Shown here one piece after another: positions 56,443 to 64,000 of a DNA stretch of 64,000 nucleotides. A program made the position numbers and the translations under genes. The notes beneath the pieces are model-generated. The model was not told the DNA's origin. It made no database searches and saw nothing but the letters and a program-made list of their open reading frames with translations. The first letter of the stretch is position 1; every line of letters begins with the position of its first letter. Source of the stretch: Vicia villosa (Eukaryota; Streptophyta; Magnoliopsida; Fabales; Fabaceae); the NCBI RefSeq assembly GCF_029867415.1, contig NC_081183.1:139833951-139897950 (forward strand), written 5' to 3'.

Positions 56443-58334
56443 TGATAACACGAAAATGTATCACATATTTGGCTTGATTTACAATGATTATTTCCTTATT
56501 TTATTATAATTATGTTATTTTATTGTGATATTATGCGAGTATTTGCTTTGTTTCAGGTTTTACGCTCATATTGAGACTATTTGTGAAAAGGAAAGAAATT
56601 GAGCTAAAATCACTACTATTTGTGCCTAAAAGATGGAAAAGAGGTACTGTAGTGAAGTGGAGGTGCAAATGGAATTAATCAAATGTGAAGGGTGAAAATA
56701 CGATGGATCAAGTGTGGAAGCCCAGCCCACGAAGGAGCTGAAGCTCCCACTATGAAGAAGCTGAGACGCCCGTCTAAGGGCCCAATTGCATGGAGACGCC
56801 CGTCTCCAAAGTTCTAGGGCCACGTCATCAAAGGAGACGTCCGTCTCCCAAGCTCACCCACGTTCATAGGCCACATCACATGAAGGAGACGTCCGTCTCC
56901 AACAATCCAGCCACTTTGAGACCCACGTCTCAAGACTCGTTCAAAGATAGTTTAAATTTGAAGGCCCACGTCTCCGTTCTATACTCCACCAACCAAGTCT
57001 TCCTATATTTTCTCAACTTCCCACTCCACTATCTCCACTACTTCTCACGTAATGCTGAATGTAACTTCCATTGCCATTCACTATATAAAGGGTCTTAGCA
57101 TTCATTTGAAGGCATCCAAGTTTTAGGCGCGGAAGCGCTGTTCATAGTTTTAGGCATATATTATCACTTTGTAAAAGTGGTAGTTTCTCACATTGAGGAA
57201 CTACCACACCATTAGTTTTAGGCCTACAATTTATGTACTCTTGGATCACAATCTTGCCGACATTATTTCAAAGCTTCATTCAAGTTTCAAGATTTGTTTT
57301 GTTCGCAATTTAATTCAAGTTTATTTCGTCTGCTTTACTTCCAGGTTTATTTATTTGCAATTATTTTAGTTTTATGTTCTTATAATATTGTTTTATCATT
57401 ATTATTATAATATGGTTAGTAATTATAGTTTCATGTTTAATAATTATAATTCCATGTTTAATAATTATAATTTCATGTTTGTTTCTTTAAGTATGTCTGG
57501 CTAATTTATTTAGATGTCGGTAAGTAAAGTAATTTAACCGTAGGGATCCGAATTAAATTGGCTTAATTATGTTTTATTAATTATCACTTGTTTTTGGTTT
57601 GTATGTCTAATTTAATTAGTAAGTCTTAAAACCAATAGAGCGAAAGTTTGAGGGGTTAAGACGGTCAAAGGTTAAAATCAATAGAGCGAAAGTTTGAGAT
57701 CTTTAACTGGATAGTAGACATAGGACATTAGTTTTAAGGATGGCGAAAGCGTATTAGAACTAATTAGAACTTATTTATTTTCAAAAAGTGTTTTTATACC
57801 CGCGCGGGATGGCGAAAGCGTACGTTAGGGATATTAGCATGTTCCGAGTCAACAGAGCGAGAGTTTGAGATTAGGAGATTTAAGTAGATAACGACTTCAT
57901 AAAATAAGCATTTTATTAATTACGTTGTTTTCAAAAAGCGTTTCTAAATCTGGTGGGATGGCGAAAGCGTACATTAAGAGTTAGGATCGTAGTCTGAATC
58001 AATAGAGCGAGAGTTTGAGAGGAGGACTTTTAATCAATAGAATTAATAAAGATCTTTAATTGAATTAACACCATAGCCAATGGACCTTCGGATCACCTAA
58101 GTTAGATGAAATACATACTGATATCCGTTTGTTATTATATTTTATCTAGATTTAGGATTTTAGTTTCCCCATTTATAAAAAAACCTAAATATCATTAGCC
58201 TTAGCTTTACATAGTAACTTTAGATAACGGTAGGTCGATTTATAGTCCCTGTGGATTCGATATCTTTTAAAACTACACGACACGACTGTGCACTTGCAGT
58301 TATCCCGACTAATAGACACACAAAGTCGCGATCA
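56443..58334 (+). repeat. 5' LTR of element D
   Basis: It starts TGATAACACGAAAATG and ends AAGTCGCGATCA. U3 holds five inverted repeats of GGAGACG/CGTCTCC type (56763-56931) and a TATA box at 57082-57090. The transcribed part has alternating modules CAATAGAGCGAAAGTTTGAG (four times, 57635-58020) and GGATGGCGAAAGCGTA (three times, 57738-57972). The open frames in U3 are not supported as genes. Confidence 0.9.
57082..57090 (+). promoter_or_regulatory. TATA box of element D
   Basis: TATATAAAG in CACTATATAAAGGGTC, about 150 bp downstream of the last U3 inverted repeat. The second LTR has the same at 62097-62105. Confidence 0.65.
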
Positions 58335-58340
58335 AGTTTT

Positions 58341-58358
58341 TGGCGCCGTTGCCGGGGA
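58341..58358 (+). promoter_or_regulatory. primer-binding site of element D (tRNA-Asp)
   Basis: TGGCGCCGTTGCCGGGGA, six bases after the LTR, is complementary to the 3' end of plant tRNA-Asp. This primer is used by Athila-type elements. Confidence 0.82.
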
Positions 58359-58435
58359 CTATTCAAGTCGATATCGTAACTCGCTGTTACACCGTAGAGA
58401 CTAAGGCAAATTTTTTTTTCTTTTTATTTACTACT

Positions 58436-60076
58436 ATGTATCACCCAAACTTTTTCTATAACCCCCACTCCAAGTATTTCGAGGAATCACCTGAATCCTA
58501 TAAATCCGATCTCGAAATACTATTGGAGAATTTCAATGCTGCGCCACCAATTCATTCTCACCCATATTACCTCTACAACTCCCAATCTCAACATTTCGAG
58601 GAACCTCAAGAAACTTACAATCCAAACCTCAAAACATTAATTGGGGATTACAATTCGACACTAGCTTATCCTCAACCGAATTCCCTCTATAATCACCAAT
58701 CCCAACATTTTGAGGAACCACAAGAATTTTATTCCAACCAAACCTATCTTCAACCGAATTTCCTCTACGATCACCACAATCAATATTTCGAGGAGTCGCC
58801 AGAATCCCATAAATCCGACCTCGAAATAATAATGGAAAATTTTAATGAAACATCTATGATGACAAGGCACTTTGTGGAAACACAAAATGCGACGCCAACC
58901 TACTTCGAGGAACCACAAGAATCCTATAACTCTAACCTCGAAGCATTAATAGAGGATTTCAATGCAACACAAACTTATCATCAACGAAATTTCGTTTACG
59001 ATCACCACGCCCAACATTTTGAGGAGTCGCAAGATTATCATAAATCCAACCTCGAAATCTTAATGGAGGAATTCATTGAAGCACAAACTCTCTCTAGGAT
59101 AGAATCTATAATGACGAAGCGCTTTGAGGAAACACAAAATGCAACGCTAGCTCCCTCTGAAGAACCTCAAGAATCCCATAATTTTAACTTCGAAACATCA
59201 ATGGAGGACTCCGACGAGACGCTGACTCACTCTAGATTAGAAGCCATGATGGAGAACTTTGTAGAGACACAAACCGTCCAAAACCAAGAGTTTATCAAAC
59301 AAAGTCTTCAAAACAATGAAACCCTTAGGCAACTGACCACTATGGTTGAGTCCCTCGCAACTCACAACATGGCATTAGAAACTCAAATCTCCCAACTTGA
59401 ACAAAAGTCGCTAGGACACTTTCTTGAGGAGTATATGGAAACAACCATTAGTGAAGAACAAATTGAAATTCCTGAGGAGAGTGATAATGCGATTGAGGAG
59501 AGTGATAATGAGATTGAGGAGAGTGATTATGAGATTGAGGAGAGTGATAATGTGGTTGAAGAGATTTCTAGTGGGAAAAGAGTGGAGATTGAGAAAAATC
59601 CACCAACACCATCTGAAAGGGAGGTTGTAGAAGAGGTAGAGAGGGAAACACCTATTGTTATTCCTCTTCCCTATACCCCACCGATTTCTTTCCCGCAAAG
59701 TTTTGTGGAAGCTAAGGTAGACTCCAAATCCATAATGTATGTGAAGATATTGGAAAATATCCACACTAATGCACCCTTATTTGAAGTCTTGCATAAAAAG
59801 ATAAATTTAGACGACCATGAAACTAAGGATATCATTAGTGATAAGAGGGTAAGGTTAACCTTTGAGGTGGTGGATAATATCACTAAGCCCGAACTTGAAA
59901 AGCTGATACTTAGGATCGATCCAGAACCGCCACCACGATTTCAAATGAATGAACCACCCCACAGAAGAAAGAAAAGAAAAGGTGAGGGATATGTGAGATG
60001 GCTTGATAAGTGGCCATGGAAAATGAGGTTTGTTAAAAGTTCAACCGAGGAGTCATTCTCAAGAGAACCACCTTGA
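58436..60076 (+). CDS. repeat-rich Gag-like protein of element D
   Basis: The first in-frame ATG is 58436 (MYHPNFFYNPHSKYFEESPE), giving 546 residues; the upstream frame includes the primer site and is not the start. The N-terminal half is six or seven degenerate repeats of about 26-45 residues with the core QHFEEPQE...NLEALIEDFN and LYDHH or LYNHQ spacers. A coiled-coil follows (LRQLTTMVESLATHNMALET, QISQLEQK). Four 7-residue acidic repeats (IEESDNE) come next, then a Pro-rich stretch. The C-terminal segment (YVKILENIHTNAPLFEVLHK) resembles the end of Athila gag before protease, and the tail is basic (RRKKRKGEGYVRW). There is no zinc knuckle or protease motif. It may be a relic of gag that binds partner Gag. 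The frame is intact. Confidence 0.68.
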   Translation: MYHPNFFYNPHSKYFEESPESYKSDLEILLENFNAAPPIHSHPYYLYNSQSQHFEEPQETYNPNLKTLIGDYNSTLAYPQPNSLYNHQSQHFEEPQEFYSNQTYLQPNFLYDHHNQYFEESPESHKSDLEIIMENFNETSMMTRHFVETQNATPTYFEEPQESYNSNLEALIEDFNATQTYHQRNFVYDHHAQHFEESQDYHKSNLEILMEEFIEAQTLSRIESIMTKRFEETQNATLAPSEEPQESHNFNFETSMEDSDETLTHSRLEAMMENFVETQTVQNQEFIKQSLQNNETLRQLTTMVESLATHNMALETQISQLEQKSLGHFLEEYMETTISEEQIEIPEESDNAIEESDNEIEESDYEIEESDNVVEEISSGKRVEIEKNPPTPSEREVVEEVERETPIVIPLPYTPPISFPQSFVEAKVDSKSIMYVKILENIHTNAPLFEVLHKKINLDDHETKDIISDKRVRLTFEVVDNITKPELEKLILRIDPEPPPRFQMNEPPHRRKKRKGEGYVRWLDKWPWKMRFVKSSTEESFSREPP

Positions 60077-60987
60077 GTGCTTGCACTCTTTAGCCGTCGA
60101 GCTATTGACGTTAAACAAAGCGCTGCGTGGGAGGCAACCCACGAGTTTTCAATTTAATGTTTTCCTTTTATTATTTGAACTTGCAGATAATAAAGATATG
60201 GATCGCCTGTCACGTCTCGATCATATCTAGGCGAAAAACCTATAGATGATCATCTCAAAGATGAGAGGGTCTCCACGCACATTCCTACGAGTGTTGCTGC
60301 TGGTGGTGACACAAATTGATGAGTATGATAGGAGAAGGTATTTCCTCCGGACGCGGAGTGGATTTGGTCGTGATAGCCCGCCGGTAGCATCCATACAGGT
60401 TCTGTTTTTCCTTTTTCACCTTTTATCAAAACATTGAGGACAATGTTTGGTTTAAGTGTGGGGGAGAAGCTTTACCGCTTTCATTTATTGCTTTATTTAT
60501 TGTCTTCTAGTTGTGTTGTCGAGTCTTTATACGTGATTCTTAGTTGCTATTGAATTTCCCCGAAATTTTAAAAATTTTAACCTCCAACAAAAATTTGAAT
60601 TTTGACGCATGGCATACACACTCTGAAAGTATAAAGGTTGTCACACTTTAGGCATTGTTAGAAAGACTTGGAGATGTTTCAACAACATCGATACCGTCTT
60701 GACACCCTAAACCCCCTCATTATGTGATATCAATTTGGATGCCCATTATGTCGATACCTTATGCTCAAGTTTTCAAAGTAGCTCTTAAGTAGTTTATATT
60801 AGCAGTCGGCACCATCTTAAGCACAAACTACGTAGGGAGTCGATGAATATAAGTGAATGGTCCTGTTTTTAATAGATAAATGATTTGATTGAAAAATAAC
60901 CCTCTAAGTTAGGTGACCCTCACCCGGTCATTTAGCCCAACGGTTGTTACGCATATAAAGATTTAATAATTAGCACCCACTGTTGGT

Positions 60988-61041
60988 TGGCCTAGAGGGC
61001 ACTGGTACTAGGCTTGGTAGGGTGGATTACGGTCCGATCCC
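60988..61041 (+). other. tRNA-like A-box/B-box pair in element D
   Basis: TGGCCTAGAGG (60988-60998) fits the A-box pattern TRGCNNAGNGG exactly. GGTCCGATCCC (61031-61041) is close to the B box GGTTCGANTCC. They are 32 bp apart, as in a tRNA gene or the head of a SINE. No complete cloverleaf is visible. Confidence 0.38.
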
Positions 61042-61442
61042 CCGCAACCGCAGTTGGGAAAGATGGGGCTTCGCCATTTAAAAAACCAGAACCCCGTGCT
61101 AAAGAAAAGAAAAGGATCATAGTCGCTAACCGATTTCCCTACTATGTGCGTGTACAGATAACGGGCTTAATGTGATTGCGCTTGAATGAAAAGAGTGAAA
61201 TGAAAAACGAGAGATATAGGTTAAGTTATAATGGCATAATTCGAATTGGTTTGTATAAGGAGGGAGTTTTTGAACATTGTGTCGTTACGGTATCCTTGGT
61301 GTTGGCATTTAGTACCTATCGATCTAACCTTAGCCTAGCAACCACGTATGACTAGGAGTCGTGTCGTGCCCTTGTTTCAAAAGCCTTGCTTAATCATTTT
61401 CTTTTACCGTGTGGTTGATTGCTTGAGGACAAGCAATGGTTT

Positions 61443-61457
61443 AAGTGTGGGGGTATT
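61443..61457 (+). promoter_or_regulatory. polypurine tract of element D
   Basis: AAGTGTGGGGGTATT ends directly at the 3' LTR start. This is the Athila-type tract. Confidence 0.72.
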
Positions 61458-63349
61458 TGATAACACGAAAATGTATCACATATTTGGCTTGATTTACAAT
61501 GATTATTTCCTTATTTTATTATAATTATGTTATTTTATTGTGATATTATGCGAGTATTTGCTTTGTTTCAGGTTTTACGCTCATATTGAGACTATTTGTG
61601 AAAAGGAAAGAAATTGAGCTAAAATCACTACTATTTGTGCCTAAAAGATGGAAAAGAGGTACTGTAGTGAAGTGGAGGTGCAAATGGAATTAATCAAATG
61701 TGAAGGGTGAAAATACGATGGATCAAGTGTGGAAGCCCAGCCCACGAAGGAGCTGAAGCTCCCACTATGAAGAAGCTGAGACGCCCGTCTAAGGGCCCAA
61801 TTGCATGGAGACGCCCGTCTCCAAAGTTCTAGGGCCACGTCATCAAAGGAGACGTCCGTCTCCCAAGCTCACCCACGTTCATAGGCCACATCACATGAAG
61901 GAGACGTCCGTCTCCAACAATCCAGCCACTTTGAGACCCACGTCTCAAGACTCGTTCAAAGATAGTTTAAATTTGAAGGCCCACGTCTCCGTTCTATACT
62001 CCACCAACCAAGTCTTCCTATATTTTCTCAACTTCCCACTCCACTATCTCCACTACTTCTCACGTAATGCTGAATGTAACTTCCATTGCCATTCACTATA
62101 TAAAGGGTCTTAGCATTCATTTGAAGGCATCCAAGTTTTAGGCGCGGAAGCGTTGTTCATAGTTTTAGGCATATATTATCACTTTGTAAAAGTGGTAGTT
62201 TCTCACATTGAGGAACTACCACACCATTAGTTTTAGGCCTACAATTTATGTACTCTTGGATCACAATCTTGCCGACATTATTTCAAAGCTTCATTCAAGT
62301 TTCAAGATTTGTTTTGTTCGCAATTTAATTCAAGTTTATTTCGTCTGCTTTACTTCCAGGTTTATTTATTTGCAATTATTTTAGTTTTATGTTCTTATAA
62401 TATTGTTTTATCATTATTATTATAATATGGTTAGTAATTATAATTTCATGTTTAATAATTATAATTCCATGTTTAATAATTATAATTTCATGTTTGTTTC
62501 TTTAAGTATGTCTGGCTAATTTATTTAGATGTCGGTATGTAAAGTAATTTAACCGTAGGGATCCGAATTAAATTGGCTTAATTATGTTTTATTAATTATC
62601 ACTTGTTTTTGGTTTGTATGTCTAATTTAATTAGTAAGTCTTAAAACCAATAGAGCGAAAGTTTGAGGGGTTAAGACGGTCAAAGGTTAAAATCAATAGA
62701 GCGAAAGTTTGAGATCTTTAACTGGATAGTAGACATAGGACATTAGTTTTAAGGATGGCGAAAGCGTATTAGAACTAATTAGAACTTATTTATTTTCAAA
62801 AAGTGTTTTTATACCCGCGCGGGATGGCGAAAGCGTACGTTAGGGATATTAGCATGTTCCGAGTCAACAGAGCGAGAGTTTGAGATTAGGAGATTTAAGT
62901 AGATAACGACTTCATAAAATAAGCATTTTATTAATTACGTTGTTTTCAAAAAGCGTTTCTAAATCTGGTGGGATGGCGAAAGCGTACATTAAGAGTTAGG
63001 ATCGTAGTCTGAATCAATAGAGCGAGAGTTTGAGAGGAGGACTTTTAATCAATAGAATTAATAAAGATCTTTAATTGAATTAACACCATAGCCAATGGAC
63101 CTTCGGATCACCTAAGTTAGATGAAATACATACTGATATCCGTTTGTTATTATATTTTATCTAGATTTAGGATTTTAGTTTCCCCATTTATAAAAAAACC
63201 TAAATATCATTAGCCTTAGCTTTACATAGTAACTTTAGATAACGGTAGGTCGATTTATAGTCCCTGTGGATTCGATATCTTTTAAAACTACACGACACGA
63301 CTGTGCACTTGCAGTTATCCCGACTAATAGACACGCAAAGTCGCGATCA
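61458..63349 (+). repeat. 3' LTR of element D
   Basis: It is the same length (1892 bp) as the 5' LTR. By eye I see four substitutions between them: GCGCTG/GCGTTG, TATAGTTTC/TATAATTTC, GGTAAGTAA/GGTATGTAA and ACACACAAAG/ACACGCAAAG. It ends GCGATCA at 63349. Confidence 0.9.
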
Positions 63350-64000
63350 CTAGTTGCTCAAGGATACACCCAAGTTGAAGGAATTGACTTTGATGAAACC
63401 TTTGCTCCTGTAGCCAGACTTGAGTCAATTAGGCTATTGTTAGGGATTGCATGTATTCTGAAATTCAAACTATACCAGATGGATGTGAAGAGTGCTTTCT
63501 TGAATGGATATTTGAATGAGGAAGTCTATGTAGAACAACCTAAAGGTTTTGCAGATCCAAACCACCCTGATCATGTATACAAATTAAGAAAAGCTCTTTA
63601 CGGTTTGAAACAAGCTCCTAGAGCTTGGTATGAGAGACTAACTGAGTTTCTTACTAGCAATGGATACAGGAAAGGAGGGATAGATAAAACTCTTTTTGTT
63701 AAAGATGAAGAAGGGAAGATTCTGATAGCTCAGATCTATGTGGATGATATTGTATTTGGTGGGATGTCAGACAAGATGACTAGACATTTTGTTGATCAGA
63801 TGCAATCTGAATTTGAAATGAGTCTAGTTGGAGAATTAACCTATTTTCTTGGGCTGCAAGTCAAACAGATGGAAGACTCAATCTTTCTCTCTCAGAGCAA
63901 GTATGCTAGAAACATTGTCAAAAAGTTTGGAATGGAAAATGCTTCTCACAAAAGGACACCAGCACCTACCCATTTGAAGCTGTCCAAAGATGAAAAGGGA
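63350..64000 (+). pseudogene. gag-pol of copia element C, part 2 (RT)
   Basis: It begins with the second CTAGT duplication and continues the RT frame of part 1 without a stop for 217 codons to the window edge. Motifs are [51 protein letters not shown] and the catalytic YVDDIVFGG, then a FLGLQVKQ block. RNase H and anything after it are outside the window. Both pieces read in the same frame once D and one copy of the duplication are discounted, so the copia element was intact when D landed. Confidence 0.88.

Larger units (their letters stand above)
60077..61457 (+). other. 3' non-coding region of element D
   Basis: It contains the motif GCGTGGGAGGCAACCCACG (60125-60143), a first polypurine-like copy (TTGAGGACAA...TTTAAGTGTGGGGG, 60434-60464), a tRNA-like segment (60988-61041) and the true tract (61443-61453) before the 3' LTR. 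Two short open frames (60030-60230, 60246-60437) show no known domain and I do not call them genes. Confidence 0.62.
56443..63349 (+). mobile_element. non-autonomous LTR retrotransposon D (6907 bp)
   Basis: Two 1892-bp LTRs (56443-58334 and 61458-63349) differ at only four bases that I could see. A tRNA-Asp primer site, one long ORF (58436-60076), a non-coding stretch and a polypurine tract lie between them, and a perfect CTAGT duplication flanks it. There is no RT, RNase H, integrase or protease. The primer site, the GGCGCCGTTGCCGGGG context, the GGGAGGCAACCCAC motif (60130-60143) and the AAGTGTGGGGG tract are features I know from Athila-type Ty3/gypsy elements, so D is probably an Athila-derived non-autonomous family mobilised in trans. 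It inserted very recently. Confidence 0.87.
52082..64000 (+). mobile_element. SIRE/Maximus-type copia element C, 3' end outside window
   Basis: The 5' LTR is 52082-53011, followed by the primer site and a gag-pol frame from 53081. The element is interrupted at 56443-63349 by element D and continues to the window end within RT. It inserted into Ogre B internal 2. The gag-pol frame has no stop in either visible part, so it is young. In SIRE/Maximus elements an additional 3' region, sometimes with an env-like ORF, may follow beyond 64000. Confidence 0.85.

Noticed and set aside
56443..56509. C-terminal extension of the copia polyprotein (last residues before 56509)
   Set aside because: Those codons belong to the LTR of element D, not to the copia element.
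56626..57098. Open frames of 65 and 102 residues in the LTR of element D, repeated exactly at 61641-62113
   Set aside because: They fall in U3 across the palindromes and TATA box; identity between copies comes from the LTR duplication.
58340..58435. An N-terminal extension of the element D protein starting at 58340
   Set aside because: It begins at TTG inside the tRNA-Asp primer site; the first ATG is 58436.

Overview
The window is plant nuclear DNA, most likely from a legume of the pea/vetch/lentil tribe (Fabeae) or a close relative. The reasons are very long Ogre-type Ty3/gypsy LTRs (3.6-4.8 kb, ends of the TGTCATACCCC type, primer sites complementary to tRNA-Arg), SIRE/Maximus-type Ty1/copia sequences, and an HSP70 with the plant cytosolic intron position. 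I cannot name the species from sequence alone. The only recognisable host gene is a divergent, frameshifted HSP70 at 5531-7534. Almost everything else is transposable elements inserted into one another.

Left part (1-9045). An Ogre-like LTR in minus orientation (1-3084) abuts the 3' part of a CACTA-like DNA transposon (3085-4994). That transposon carries a SIRE/Maximus-type solo LTR (3611-4737) flanked by a perfect 5-bp duplication. A small MITE-like element, the HSP70-like gene and a hAT-like non-autonomous element (8000-8876) follow.

Middle part (9046-26860). A badly decayed Tekay/Del-type chromovirus lies on the minus strand (9046-16408), with gag, protease, RT, RNase H, integrase and the tail of a chromodomain. 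It is cut by a plus-strand Ogre-like LTR fragment (16409-17272), which is cut in turn by element A (17273-26860, minus). Element A is an Ogre relative that has lost pol but keeps gag, both LTRs (one truncated) and a 35-bp tandem array in its 3' UTR.

Right part (26861-64000). Ogre element B is arranged LTR - internal 1 - LTR - internal 2. Internal 1 (31515-42843) has gag-protease, a 350-nt intron, an RT-RNase H-integrase reading frame that is open for 1035 codons, and a structured 3' UTR. Internal 2 (47611-52081) has a nearly full ORF1 and gag and is interrupted at 52082 by SIRE/Maximus element C. The gag-pol frame of C is open apart from an insertion inside an RT codon by element D (56443-63349). 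D is a young non-autonomous LTR element with a tRNA-Asp primer site, nearly identical 1892-bp LTRs and a repeat-rich protein of 546 residues. The apparent order of insertion is chromovirus, Ogre-like fragment, A, B, C, D.

The signal I consider most novel is a set of three hairpins just after the pol stop codon of Ogre B (40780-40924). Five of the seven outer-stem positions change while staying paired, and the loop architecture is constant (AAAA bulge, CCC/GGG inner stem, GAAA-type loop). Short hairpins with a shared CAAGGC-type loop occur in the Ogre LTR and in the 3' UTR, and tRNA-like A-box/B-box pairs lie at matching places in LTRs of elements A and B. All coordinates were read by eye. No alignment, folding or database search was run.
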